The notes below the pieces were generated by a model. That model searched no databases, was not told the origin of the DNA, and saw nothing but the letters and a program-made list of their open reading frames with translations. A stretch of 64,000 nucleotides of DNA from Sphingobium arseniciresistens (GTDB lineage Bacteria; Pseudomonadota; Alphaproteobacteria; Sphingomonadales; Sphingomonadaceae): positions 186,001-250,000 of the forward strand of contig JARFNK010000004.1 in assembly GCA_029167225.1 (NCBI GenBank), read 5' to 3'. Positions 45,388 through 53,962 of the stretch are shown here, in pieces (position 1 is the first letter of the stretch; every line of letters begins with the position of its first letter). Position numbers and translations under genes: made by a program.

Positions 45388-45431
45388 GGACATTTTGTCC
45401 AATCCCTTTGTCCGCGATCAATGACAAAGGG
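45388..45431. promoter_or_regulatory. Repeated TTTGTCC half-sites between cyoA and the MFS gene
   Basis: TTTGTCC occurs at 45394-45400 and 45407-45413, and its reverse complement core GACAAAG at 45423-45429. GGACA-TTT-TGTCC (45388-45400) and CCCTTTGTC...GACAAAGGG (45404-45412 / 45423-45431) are perfect inverted repeats. Only 159 bp separate the two genes, so this is the shared control region. Confidence 0.55.
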
Positions 45432-45509
45432 GGACCATCGCTCGTGACCCAACGTCACGGGTCGCCTATCCTATGGACAGGAGTCGCAGGACTCCGGGAG
45501 CCGAGACAA

Positions 45510-46835
45510 ATGAGTGCGCAGTTGGTGAATTCGACGACAGCCGAACGGGATGCCCGAAACCTTCATGACGACGGGCACAAGGTCGCGCCGGGCGAAATCG
45601 CCATCGGCGTCATCATCGGCCGCACGTCAGAATTTTTCGACTTCTTCGTCTATGCCATCGCTTCGGTGCTGGTGTTTCCGCAGCTGGTCTTCCCCTATGT
45701 CGACCCGCTCACCGGCACGCTCTACTGCTTCGGTATCTTTGCGCTGGCCTTTCTTGCGCGGCCTGTCGGTACGCTCGCCTTCACCACGATCGACCGGCTC
45801 TATGGCCGCGGCGCCAAGCTGACGATCGCGCTTTTCCTGCTGGGTGGTTCGACCGCGGCGATCGCGTTCCTGCCCGGCCATGCGACGATTGGCGGCGCTT
45901 CCGCGCTACTGCTCGCGCTGTTCCGTATGGGGCAGGGTGTCGCACTGGGTGGCTCTTGGGATGGCCTTGCCTCGCTGCTCGCGCTGAATGCGCCGGACAA
46001 GCGTCGGGGCTGGTATGCGATGGTGCCGCAACTGGGTGCGCCGCTGGGCCTGATCGTGGCCAGCCTGCTGTTCACCTTCCTGATTTCCGTGATGCCGGCG
46101 GCTGACTTTCTCGACTGGGGCTGGCGCTATCCATTCTTCGTCGCCTTCGCGATCAACGTCGTTGCGCTGTTCGCGCGCCTGCGCATCGTGGTGACGCCGG
46201 AATATGCGGAACTGTTCGAGCGTCGCGAGCTTCAGCCCGCGCCCGTCACCGACACCGTGCGTTCGGAATGGCAGACCATCGCCATGGGTGCCTTTGCGCC
46301 GCTGGCCAGCTTCGCCATGTTCCACATGGTGACGGTGTTCCCGCTTTCCTGGGTGTTCCTGTTCACCAAGGAGAGCCCGACCAGCTTCCTCGTGATCGAG
46401 GCGATTGCCGCCGTCTTCGGCATCGGCGCGATCGTGGCGTCAGGTTATCTGGCCGATCGCCTCGGCCGCCGCACGCTGCTGGGTAGCCTTGCCGCTGCCA
46501 TTGCCGTGTTCAGCGGGTTCGCGCCGCAACTGCTGGATGGCGGCAAGGTCGGCGAAGTGGTGTTCATGCTCATCGGCTTCATCCTGCTGGGCCTGTCCTT
46601 CGGCCAGTCGTCGGGGGCGCTCTCGTCCAGCTTCTCGTTGCGGCACCGCTATACCGGCTCCGCGCTGACGTCGGATCTCGCCTGGCTCTTCGGTGCGGGC
46701 TTCGCGCCTCTGGCTGCGCTGTTGCTGTCCAGCCAGTTCGGCCTGATTTCTGCCGGTGCCTATCTGCTTTCGGGCGCCTGCGGCACGCTGCTCGCGCTCT
46801 GGCTGAACCGCGGCCTCGCGCGTTCGATCGAATAA
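45510..46835 (+). CDS. MFS transporter of the metabolite:H+ symporter type
   Basis: A 441-residue membrane protein with about twelve helices. The start region GEIAIGVIIGRTSEFFDFFVYAIASVLVFP is typical of the MHS family (ProP, KgtP, ShiA relatives), and the loop 2-3 motif is FTTIDRLYGRGAKLTI; the second-half copy is YLADRLGRRTLLG. These transporters take up dicarboxylates, betaines or similar solutes with protons. The ATG at 45510 gives MSAQLVNSTTAER; the frame upstream lies in the shared control region with cyoA. Confidence 0.87.
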   Translation: MSAQLVNSTTAERDARNLHDDGHKVAPGEIAIGVIIGRTSEFFDFFVYAIASVLVFPQLVFPYVDPLTGTLYCFGIFALAFLARPVGTLAFTTIDRLYGRGAKLTIALFLLGGSTAAIAFLPGHATIGGASALLLALFRMGQGVALGGSWDGLASLLALNAPDKRRGWYAMVPQLGAPLGLIVASLLFTFLISVMPAADFLDWGWRYPFFVAFAINVVALFARLRIVVTPEYAELFERRELQPAPVTDTVRSEWQTIAMGAFAPLASFAMFHMVTVFPLSWVFLFTKESPTSFLVIEAIAAVFGIGAIVASGYLADRLGRRTLLGSLAAAIAVFSGFAPQLLDGGKVGEVVFMLIGFILLGLSFGQSSGALSSSFSLRHRYTGSALTSDLAWLFGAGFAPLAALLLSSQFGLISAGAYLLSGACGTLLALWLNRGLARSIE

Positions 46836-46923
46836 GGGCTGCGCTGGCAAGATCTTGCGCCGTCATTGGTACAATGGTTTCTTGCCCGCATATCCTCCAA
46901 ATCAGGCCAATGGCCTCATGCGT

Positions 46924-46950
46924 ATCGAGGAACTGGTCCAGTTCCTCGAT
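46924..46950. repeat. 27-bp perfect palindrome in a gene-free gap
   Basis: Positions 46924-46936 and 46938-46950 are perfect 13-bp reverse complements around a single T at 46937. It lies in the 398-bp gap 46836-47233, between the MFS stop and the convergent trmJ stop. Short open frames in that gap have no family features, good start sites or conserved motifs, so I see no gene there. Confidence 0.7.
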
Positions 46951-47233
46951 CCAGCGTTTCCGCAGGAGGCGCGTGCATCGCTTGGGCAATTGTTGGAAAA
47001 TCGCCCGGCCATGCACGCATGCGGCTGGTCCTGCAGTCATTCATGATCGGCAGGAATGGGCCAGTCGCAATGGCGGTGCCTCAATGCCGAGCATCGCCTT
47101 GCTCCATCCCTGTGCGGCGGGGATTCATCTTGGCGAATGTGCACCGGCGGCAATCCCGGGAAGATCGGATCGTCACGCGGTCAGCGGGGGGTATGCCATC
47201 CCCTCCGTTTCGGGGCGACAGTTCGGTAGCGCG

Positions 47234-47986
47234 TCAGCGCTGGCGGGGGCGGGCCAGTGTCGACAGGACGCCGCGTAGGGTCCGGACTTCCAGATGGTTC
47301 CAGCCCGGCTTTGTCAGCAGGTTGCGCAGGGTCAGGCGAGTCGCCGACGCGCGATCGGGCGGGAAAAAATAACCCGCCTGATCGAGCATATTATCGAGTT
47401 GCGCGATCATCCCGTCGAGTTCTTCCTGCGGTGCGGGCACTCCAAGGTCGGTGACGGTCGGCGAGACGAACGTTTCGCCTAGGGGAGATGATTTGCTCGC
47501 CTGCTTCGACCACTCATAGGCGCACAGGATCACGGCCTGGGCGAGATTGAGCGAACCGAATTCGGGGTTGATCGGCACGGTGATAATCGTCCGCGCGACG
47601 GCGACGTCCTCGGTTTCCAGACCCGAGCGTTCCGGCCCGAAGATGATGGCGCTGCGACCGGGGGTACGGGCGATCTCGATCGCCGCGTCTTCCGGGGTCA
47701 TCACCGGCTTGGTCACGCCCCGCTTGCGCACGGTGGTCGCGTAGACATGCGAGCAGTCGGCGAGGGCATCAGCAAGCGTGTCGAACAGCTCAGCCTTTTC
47801 CAGCACGACGTCCGCGCCTGCGGCCGCCGGCCCTGCGCTGGGATTGGGCCAGCCGTCACGCGGCGCCACCAGCCGCATTTCGGTGAGGCCGAAATTCAGC
47901 ATCGCGCGGGCCGCCTTGCCGATATTCTCGCCAAGCTGCGGGCGAACGAGAATGATCAGCGGCGCCTGGCTTGTCGCCTCACTCAC
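47234..47986 (-). CDS. trmJ: tRNA (cytidine/uridine-2'-O-)-methyltransferase TrmJ-type
   Basis: A 250-residue SPOUT methyltransferase. The knot motifs are [20 protein letters not shown] (motif 1, residues 9-28), [17 protein letters not shown] (motif 2) and [16 protein letters not shown] (motif 3). TrmJ methylates the 2'-OH at position 32 of some tRNAs. The GTG at 47986 overlaps the end of nrdR by 8 bp; the frame and family start (LIILVRPQ close to the N-terminus) agree. Last gene of rpiB-glyA-nrdR-trmJ. Confidence 0.9.
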   Translation of the reverse strand: MSEATSQAPLIILVRPQLGENIGKAARAMLNFGLTEMRLVAPRDGWPNPSAGPAAAGADVVLEKAELFDTLADALADCSHVYATTVRKRGVTKPVMTPEDAAIEIARTPGRSAIIFGPERSGLETEDVAVARTIITVPINPEFGSLNLAQAVILCAYEWSKQASKSSPLGETFVSPTVTDLGVPAPQEELDGMIAQLDNMLDQAGYFFPPDRASATRLTLRNLLTKPGWNHLEVRTLRGVLSTLARPRQR

Positions 47987-48440
47987 GCCCCACTTCCTTC
48001 ACCGTGCCTGCGAAATCCTCGAAATCGCGGGCCTCGCCGAAGTCCTTGTAGACGCTGGCGAAGCGGATGTAGGCGACGCTGTCGAGGCCCTTCAGCCCCT
48101 CCATCACCAACTCACCGATCTGCTTGGCGGTCACTTCCGTTTCACCGCTGGTTTCCAACTGCCGCTGGATCCCTGAGATCAGCTTTTCGAGCCGGATCGG
48201 ATCGACGGGCCGCTTGCGGCAGGCAAGCGCGAGCGAGCGGGCCAGCTTGTCCCGCTCGAAGGCCTCACGCCGGCCCTCGCTCTTGAGCACCCAGACCTCG
48301 CGGAGCTGGATGCGCTCGAACGTCGTGAAGCGTGCCCCGCAGGCCTCGCACTGCCGGCGTCGCCGGATAGCCGCGCCGTCGTCCGTCGGGCGGCTATCCT
48401 TGACCTGGCTGTCTTCGTGACTGCAAAATGGGCAACGCAA
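47979..48440 (-). CDS. nrdR: Transcriptional repressor NrdR
   Basis: A 153-residue repressor of ribonucleotide reductase genes. The zinc ribbon has Cys3, Cys6, Cys31 and Cys34 (CPFC, CEAC), and the ATP-cone follows at residues 49-139 with [21 protein letters not shown]. The start codon is TTG at 48440, which gives the invariant MRCPFC N-terminus; the next possible start would lose the zinc ribbon. AGGG lies about ten bases upstream, and the glyA stop is 6 bp away. Confidence 0.96.
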   Translation of the reverse strand: MRCPFCSHEDSQVKDSRPTDDGAAIRRRRQCEACGARFTTFERIQLREVWVLKSEGRREAFERDKLARSLALACRKRPVDPIRLEKLISGIQRQLETSGETEVTAKQIGELVMEGLKGLDSVAYIRFASVYKDFGEARDFEDFAGTVKEVGRE

Positions 48441-48446
48441 TCCGGC

Positions 48447-49763
48447 TTATCCCTCGTAGATCGGGAAGCGGGCGCACAAGGCCGCCACGCGCTCGCGCAC
48501 ATTGGCTTCGACCGCTGCATCGCCTTCAGGCCCATTGTCACGCAGTGCGGCGAGCACGTCGGCGATCATGTCGCCGATCGCTTGGAACTCCGCGATGCCG
48601 AAGCCGCGCGTGGTGCCGGCGGGCGAACCCACGCGGATGCCGCTGGTCTTCGTCGGCGGAAGCGGATCGCCCGGCACGCCATTCTTGTTGCAGGTGATGT
48701 GGCTGCGCTCCAGCGCTTCGTCTGCATCCTTGCCCGAAATGCCATAGGGGCGCAGGTCGATGAGGGCGAGGTGCGTGTCCGTGCCGCCGGAAACGACGGC
48801 AAGGCCGCGCTGCTCCAGCTTGCTCGCCAGCGCCTGCGCATTGGCAACCACAGCCTTGGCATAGGCCTTGAATTCTGGGGTGAGCGCTTCGCCGAACGCC
48901 ACGGCCTTTGCGGCGATGACGTGCATCAGCGGGCCGCCCTGAAGGCCGGGGAATACCGCCGAATTGATCTTCTTCGCGATCGCCTCGTCATCGGTCAGGA
49001 TCATGCCGCCGCGCGGGCCGCGCAGCGTCTTGTGGGTGGTGGTGGTGACGACATGGGCGTGCCCGAAGGGCGAGGGGTGGACGCCGCCGGCAACGAGACC
49101 GGCGAAATGCGCCATGTCGACCATGAAGATCGCGCCGACTTCATCGGCGATCGCACGGAAGCGGGCAAAGTCGATGTGGCGGGGATAGGCGCTGCCGCCC
49201 GCGATGATGAGGGTCGGCTTATGCTCGCGGGCGAGCGCCTCGACCTGATCATAGTCGATCAGGTGGGTGTCCTCACGCACCCCATATTGCACGGCCTTGA
49301 ACCACTTGCCCGACATGGCGGGCTTCGCGCCGTGGGTCAGGTGGCCACCGGCATCGAGGGACAGGCCCATGATGGTGTCGCCGGGCTTGGTGAGCGCCAG
49401 CATCACGGCGCCATTGGCCTGCGCGCCCGAATGGGGCTGCACATTCACGAAGCTGCATCCGAACATCTGTTTCGCGCGGTCGATGGCGATCTGCTCGACT
49501 TCGTCCGACGGCGCGCAGCCCTGATAATAGCGCTTGCCCGGATAGCCTTCGGCATATTTGTTGGTGAAGACGCTGCCCTGCGCCTCCAGCACGGCCTGGC
49601 TGACGATGTTTTCCGAAGCGATCAGCTCGATCTGGTTCTGCTCTCGCTTCAGTTCGTGACCGATGGCGGCGGCGACGGCGGGATCGGTTTCGCCCACGCC
49701 GCGGGTGAAGAAACCGTCGGAACGGATATCATTGGCGGCGGTGACTGCGGTGCTGCTGGTCAT
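48447..49763 (-). CDS. glyA: Serine hydroxymethyltransferase
   Basis: A 438-residue PLP enzyme that interconverts serine and glycine with tetrahydrofolate in the cytosol. The PLP lysine lies in [13 protein letters not shown], and the family stretches [18 protein letters not shown] and [14 protein letters not shown] are present near the N-terminus. The length is normal. The N-terminal 20 residues ([12 protein letters not shown]...) are a variable extension. It follows rpiB by 11 bp, so both are in one operon. Confidence 0.97.
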   Translation of the reverse strand: MTSSTAVTAANDIRSDGFFTRGVGETDPAVAAAIGHELKREQNQIELIASENIVSQAVLEAQGSVFTNKYAEGYPGKRYYQGCAPSDEVEQIAIDRAKQMFGCSFVNVQPHSGAQANGAVMLALTKPGDTIMGLSLDAGGHLTHGAKPAMSGKWFKAVQYGVREDTHLIDYDQVEALAREHKPTLIIAGGSAYPRHIDFARFRAIADEVGAIFMVDMAHFAGLVAGGVHPSPFGHAHVVTTTTHKTLRGPRGGMILTDDEAIAKKINSAVFPGLQGGPLMHVIAAKAVAFGEALTPEFKAYAKAVVANAQALASKLEQRGLAVVSGGTDTHLALIDLRPYGISGKDADEALERSHITCNKNGVPGDPLPPTKTSGIRVGSPAGTTRGFGIAEFQAIGDMIADVLAALRDNGPEGDAAVEANVRERVAALCARFPIYEG

Positions 49764-49774
49764 GGGCGGTCCTT

Positions 49775-50212
49775 TCAGCAGGAGGGGTTGGAAAGCTTGT
49801 CGACACGGCTGGCATGACGCCCGCCTTCGAAATCCGTTGCGATAAAGGCGGCGAGCGTGGCCTTGGCCATATCCTCGCCGATCAGACGCGCGCCCATGGC
49901 GATCACATTGGCATCATTATGCTCGCGGGAAAGCTGGGCGGCGAAGGGATTGTCGACCAGTGCGCAGCGGCAGGCCGGGTTGCGGTTCACCGCGATCGAA
50001 ATGCCGATGCCCGATCCGCACAGCGCCACGCCGCGCTCCGCCGTGCCGTCTGCAACGGCTGCGGCGAGCTTGTAGCCATAATCGGGATAGTCGACGCGGT
50101 CGGCGGTGGCGGGGCCAAGGTCGTTGACCTCATGTCCCTGCTCGCGGAGCCAGTCGGCAAGCAGCGCCTTCAGCGCGACAGCGGCATGATCGGAAGCGAT
50201 GGCGATACGCAT
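49775..50212 (-). CDS. rpiB: Ribose-5-phosphate isomerase B
   Basis: A 145-residue RpiB/LacA-LacB family isomerase. The phosphate-binding start [13 protein letters not shown] (residues 3-15) and the catalytic Cys in [16 protein letters not shown] are present, along with [15 protein letters not shown]. It interconverts ribulose-5- and ribose-5-phosphate. First gene of the operon with glyA, nrdR and trmJ, which links pentose, one-carbon and nucleotide supply. Confidence 0.95.
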   Translation of the reverse strand: MRIAIASDHAAVALKALLADWLREQGHEVNDLGPATADRVDYPDYGYKLAAAVADGTAERGVALCGSGIGISIAVNRNPACRCALVDNPFAAQLSREHNDANVIAMGARLIGEDMAKATLAAFIATDFEGGRHASRVDKLSNPSC

Positions 50213-50330
50213 GGTCAGTGGCTGTTCCCTGCCCGATTCGGAGTCAGCGCCTCTCTAGGCGTGATGTCACATAATTGCCACCGGCCAAATCGGCGGCTAA
50301 TCCACTCCCCATGAAGTGGACCGGGATTAT

Positions 50331-50507
50331 ATGAGCGGCATGAGCGGAACCATCTTGTCGCTGCTGATGCTGGCCGGGCTCGCGCTGGGCGCGGGCGGCA
50401 TCTACCTGATCGCGCGCCGCGGCGAGCGGAAGCAGGGCTGGCTGATGATCGTCGCTGCCGCGGTGATGTTCGGCAATGTCGCGATCTGGGCCGTGCCTGT
50501 CGGCTAG
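50331..50507 (+). CDS. Small two-helix membrane protein, unknown function
   Basis: A 58-residue protein, MSGMSGTILSLLMLAGLALG at the start, with two hydrophobic helices (about residues 6-26 and 37-54) joined by a basic loop ARRGERKQG, so the loop likely faces the cytosol. Codon use and length fit a real gene; it stands alone between rpiB (divergent) and a convergent hydrolase gene. ATGs at 50316, 50331 and 50340 are in frame; GGGA before 50331 favours that one. No family function is recognised. Confidence 0.6.
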   Translation: MSGMSGTILSLLMLAGLALGAGGIYLIARRGERKQGWLMIVAAAVMFGNVAIWAVPVG

Positions 50508-50614
50508 TTGCAGGAGCGAAGCATTGGCGTGCCGCCGACATGGCCACGAGCGGGCCGGGACCAAGCTGCGCGCCTGATCCACGGCTCGATTGGGGTTGTT
50601 CTAAGCTGGATGGC

Positions 50615-51271
50615 TCAGCGAATGGGCGAATCCGGCGCGAGGCGCATGTCGAGATAGTTGTCGACCGACTTCATCAGCTGCTCCAGTTCATGCTCGAAAA
50701 AGTGGTTGGCGCCACGGATCTCGTCATGATGGATGGTGATGCCCTTCTGGGTGCGCAGCTTGTCGACCAGCTTCTGCACCGCGCTTGCCGTCACCACGTC
50801 GTCATTGGTGCCCTGGACGAAGATGCCCGAGGACGGACAGGGGGCCAGGAACGAGAAGTCGTACATGTTCGCGGGCGGCGCGACCGAGATGAAGCCGCGA
50901 ATCTCCGGGCGACGCATCAGCAGTTGCATGCCGATCCACGCGCCGAAGCTGAAGCCGGCGATCCATGTGGTCTGCGCTTCGGGGTGGAAGCTCTGCACCC
51001 AATCGAGCGCGGCGGCGGCGTCGGAGAGTTCGCCCACGCCATTGTCGAACGTGCCCTGGCTGCGGCCAACGCCCCGAAAGTTGAAGCGAAGGGTCGCAAA
51101 ACCGCGCTTCACGAAGGTCTTGTAGAGCGCCTGCGTGATCCGGTCGTTCATCGTGCCGCCGCTGGCGGGATGCGGATGCAGGATCATGGCGACGGGTGCG
51201 CGCGGGCGCGGCGGTGGGCTGAAACGACCTTCGAGGCGGCCTTCGGGTCCGGGGAAAATGACGTCTGGCAT
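50615..51271 (-). CDS. Alpha/beta hydrolase (DUF/dienelactone hydrolase-like)
   Basis: A 218-residue alpha/beta hydrolase with the oxyanion stretch ILHPHPASGGTMND, nucleophile Ser in AGFSFGAWIG, Asp in GTNDDVVTA and His in RGANHFFEH. This short form is conserved in alphaproteobacteria without a known substrate. The ATG at 51271 gives MPDVIFPGPEGRLEG; the very long frame upstream is antisense to the cysteine desulfurase gene and is not used. It is divergent from that gene. Confidence 0.9.
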   Translation of the reverse strand: MPDVIFPGPEGRLEGRFSPPPRPRAPVAMILHPHPASGGTMNDRITQALYKTFVKRGFATLRFNFRGVGRSQGTFDNGVGELSDAAAALDWVQSFHPEAQTTWIAGFSFGAWIGMQLLMRRPEIRGFISVAPPANMYDFSFLAPCPSSGIFVQGTNDDVVTASAVQKLVDKLRTQKGITIHHDEIRGANHFFEHELEQLMKSVDNYLDMRLAPDSPIR

Positions 51272-51403
51272 GGCGCGGCGAAATGCTTTCTGGTCTGGTC
51301 GTCGACACATGCGATCCGGGGAATGCACGGCCGGCGCTTTCGCGATGGCGATAGATGATGGGAGGGCTATATAGAAGGCAGTACCCTTTTCGCAATCTTT
51401 TGA

Positions 51404-52462
51404 GTGATCGCCCCCATTTTGGCTGCTCCTGACCGTCTTTACCTCGATCATGCCGCCACGACTCCGATGCTGCCCGAGGCACGCGAGGCGATGGCGCGAG
51501 AAATGGCCAACTGGGCCAATCCTTCCTCTCCCCATGCCGAGGGACGCGCCGCAAGGGCGCGGCTGGAGGAGGCGCGAGGGCGTATCGCGCGGGCGCTGGA
51601 TTGGACCGGAGAGGTCATCTTCACCTCCGGCGCGAGCGAGGCGATCGGGCTGGCAGTACGCCGGGCCAAGGCGGATCGGATCATCACGTCTGCGGTGGAG
51701 CATGATGCCGTGCTGCGGGTTACGCCGGATGCGGTGCGGTTCAGCGTCGATAATCATGGGCTTACACAATGGATTGAAGCCGCTGTTGAAGCCGGCACGA
51801 CGCTGGTCGCCGTCCAGCACGTGAATAACGAGACAGGCGTCATCCAGCCGCTGGGCGCATTGTCGCACGAGGGTGTCATCCTGTTCAGCGATTGCGCGCA
51901 GAGTGCCGGCAAGCTGGATCTGCCGTCCGCCGACATGATCGCCATCAGCGCGCATAAATTTGGCGGTCCGCCGGGGGTGGGTGCATTGCTGGTGCGCGCC
52001 CTTGCCTTGCTGGAGGCCATGGGCGGGCAGGAGCGAGGCTATAGGGCGGGGACGGAAAATGCGCCGGGCATCCTGGCCATGGCAGCCGCGCTGGAGGCCC
52101 CTCGCGACTGGATGGACAGCGCTCACATCCTGCGCGACTGGCTGGATGCCGCGATCGTTCAGGATGGCGGCGAGGTCGTTGCCGCGGATGCGCCGCGCAT
52201 CCCGACCATCGCGTCCTACCGGATGCCCGGCATCTCGGCGCGCGCGCAGCTCATCCGATTCGACATGGCCGGCATTGCCGTCTCAGCCGGCAGCGCCTGT
52301 TCTTCCGGGACGCTCAAGGCCAGTCATGTCCTGACCGCCATGGGCTGGGACGAAGTCGCGGCGGGCGAGGTGGTGCGGGTGAGCTTCGGCCCCGCGACAT
52401 CGCGAGCCGATCTGGAGCGCTTTCTCGCCGTGTGGCGGGATATTCGGGGTGTCCGCCGATGA
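51404..52462 (+). CDS. Cysteine desulfurase (NifS/IscS family), copy 1
   Basis: A 352-residue PLP enzyme that takes sulfur from cysteine. DHAATTP near residue 16, NNETGV, DCAQSAGK and the PLP lysine in SAHKFGGPPG are present; the active cysteine is in SAGSACSSGTLKASHVL. It is a little shorter than IscS. The start is a GTG at 51404 with a poor ribosome binding site; a later start would cut into the DHAATTP region. It overlaps the second desulfurase by 4 bp. Confidence 0.9.
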   Translation: MIAPILAAPDRLYLDHAATTPMLPEAREAMAREMANWANPSSPHAEGRAARARLEEARGRIARALDWTGEVIFTSGASEAIGLAVRRAKADRIITSAVEHDAVLRVTPDAVRFSVDNHGLTQWIEAAVEAGTTLVAVQHVNNETGVIQPLGALSHEGVILFSDCAQSAGKLDLPSADMIAISAHKFGGPPGVGALLVRALALLEAMGGQERGYRAGTENAPGILAMAAALEAPRDWMDSAHILRDWLDAAIVQDGGEVVAADAPRIPTIASYRMPGISARAQLIRFDMAGIAVSAGSACSSGTLKASHVLTAMGWDEVAAGEVVRVSFGPATSRADLERFLAVWRDIRGVRR

Positions 52463-53577
52463 AGGCGATCTATCTCGATTACCAGGCGACGACGCCGCTC
52501 GCACCGGAAGCATTTGACGCCATGGTGCCATGGCTGCGGGATCATTTCGCCAATCCGCACAGCGCCCATGCGCCCGGCCGCGCGGCTGCGGCTGCGATCG
52601 AGGTGGCGCGCGGCGACATTGGCGGCGCCCTTGGCATGGATGGCGGGCGTCTGGTGTTCACGTCGGGCGCGACGGAGGCGCTCAACATCGCGATACGGGG
52701 CGCTGCGGCATCGGGCCTCACGCAGGGGCGCAGGCGGATAGTGACCATCGCCACCGAACATGCCGCCGTACGGGATACGGTGGAGGCATTGGCGACGCTT
52801 GGTCATGACGTCATCCTGCTGCTGGTGGATTCGCAGGGGTTGGTCGATCTGGACGCCGCACGCACGGCGATCACCAGCGATACCGCTCTGGTCGCGGCGA
52901 TGGCCGTGAACAACGAGATCGGCGTGCTTCAACCGGTCGATGATCTGGCGGGCCTTGCCCGGCAGGTGGGCGCCCTGTTCCTCTGTGATGCGGTGCAGGG
53001 ATTTGGACGCGTGGCGATGCCCAGCGGAGCGGACATGATCGCGATCAGCGCGCACAAGGTCCATGGTCCCAAGGGCATCGGTGCGCTGTGGATGCGCGAT
53101 GGATTGGATGTGCCGCCCCTGCTCCATGGCGGCGGGCAGGAGGGCGGCGTGCGATCCGGCACGCTCTCGCCGGCCCTTTGTGTTGGGTTCGGTGCGGCCG
53201 CGCGCCTGCTCGTTTCCCTGCGGGAGAGCGATGCGGCGCATGTTGAGGCACTGTGGGAGCAGGCGACGGCTCTCTTCGCCCCATGGGCACTCAACGGCCA
53301 TAAAACCCAGCGATATCATGGCAATCTCAACCTGCGCCGAGAGGGGCTGGATGGTGCCCGCCTGTTGTCGGAATGCCGCAATGTTGCTTTTTCGCTCGGT
53401 AGTGCTTGCGCCAGTGGCTCTGGAAGGCCTAGCCATGTTCTCAGGGCGCTGGGTCTGACCGACAGCCAGGCCCGCGGATCGGTGCGGATCGGCTTTGGCC
53501 GTTACACGACGCCGGACGAGTTGGAAGAGGCTGCCAGGGCGATTAACGAAGCGGCACATCGACAAGGGGTGTCGTGA
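52459..53577 (+). CDS. Cysteine desulfurase (NifS/IscS family), copy 2
   Basis: A 372-residue PLP enzyme starting MKAIYLDYQATTPLAPEAFD. Key residues: DYQATTP, NNEIGVLQP, CDAVQGFGR, the PLP lysine in SAHKVHGPKGIG, and the active cysteine in SLGSACASGSGRPSHVL. The ATG at 52459 overlaps the stop of copy 1 by 4 bp (ATGA), so translation is coupled. The two copies differ clearly in sequence and are an old duplication. A 2Fe-2S ferredoxin gene follows 31 bp downstream. Confidence 0.93.
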   Translation: MKAIYLDYQATTPLAPEAFDAMVPWLRDHFANPHSAHAPGRAAAAAIEVARGDIGGALGMDGGRLVFTSGATEALNIAIRGAAASGLTQGRRRIVTIATEHAAVRDTVEALATLGHDVILLLVDSQGLVDLDAARTAITSDTALVAAMAVNNEIGVLQPVDDLAGLARQVGALFLCDAVQGFGRVAMPSGADMIAISAHKVHGPKGIGALWMRDGLDVPPLLHGGGQEGGVRSGTLSPALCVGFGAAARLLVSLRESDAAHVEALWEQATALFAPWALNGHKTQRYHGNLNLRREGLDGARLLSECRNVAFSLGSACASGSGRPSHVLRALGLTDSQARGSVRIGFGRYTTPDELEEAARAINEAAHRQGVS

Positions 53578-53608
53578 CAGGAAAAGCCGTGACTGGGAGC
53601 CTCGCATC

Positions 53609-53944
53609 ATGATCCGCGTCACATTCATCAGCGCCGATGGGGAAAATCGGCACGAGGTGACGGCCCGGCCGGGCGCGACGCTGCTCGACATCGCGCAGGC
53701 CGATGGCCAGCCTTTGGAAGGCACCTGCGAAGGCCAGATGGCCTGTTCCACCTGCCATGTCATTGTATCCGCCGAGGATTTCGCCAAGCTTCCCGAAGCC
53801 AGCGAGAGCGAGGAAGACATGCTGGACCTGGCGGCCTTCGCGACCCGCACCAGCCGCCTTGCCTGCCAGATCGTGCTGGAGGAAGGACTTGAGTCGCTGA
53901 CCGTGCGGATGCCGGCGGGTGCCCATAACATGCAGGGCATGTAA
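53609..53944 (+). CDS. 2Fe-2S ferredoxin (adrenodoxin/Isc type)
   Basis: A 111-residue ferredoxin. The cluster ligands are in CEGQMACSTCHV (three Cys) and, further on, RLACQIV (fourth Cys). The acidic helix SESEEDMLDLAAFATRTSRLACQ is of the adrenodoxin type used in Fe-S assembly and P450 systems. The ATG at 53609 gives MIRVTFISADGENRHEV. It follows the cysteine desulfurase pair, which suggests a role in cluster biosynthesis. Confidence 0.92.
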   Translation: MIRVTFISADGENRHEVTARPGATLLDIAQADGQPLEGTCEGQMACSTCHVIVSAEDFAKLPEASESEEDMLDLAAFATRTSRLACQIVLEEGLESLTVRMPAGAHNMQGM

Positions 53945-53962
53945 GGACGGGGCTTTCAGGAC

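Noticed and set aside
45366-45509. Upstream extension of the MHS transporter
   Set aside because: The extra 48 residues are not membrane-like, and the DNA holds the operator-like repeats shared with cyoA.
46855-47278. Short plus-strand open frames between the MFS gene and trmJ
   Set aside because: No conserved motif, poor start sites, and part of the sequence is the 27-bp palindrome, which explains the open reading in several frames.
51272-52126. N-terminal extension of the minus-strand hydrolase
   Set aside because: The extension is antisense to the first cysteine desulfurase; the hydrolase family starts at 51271.
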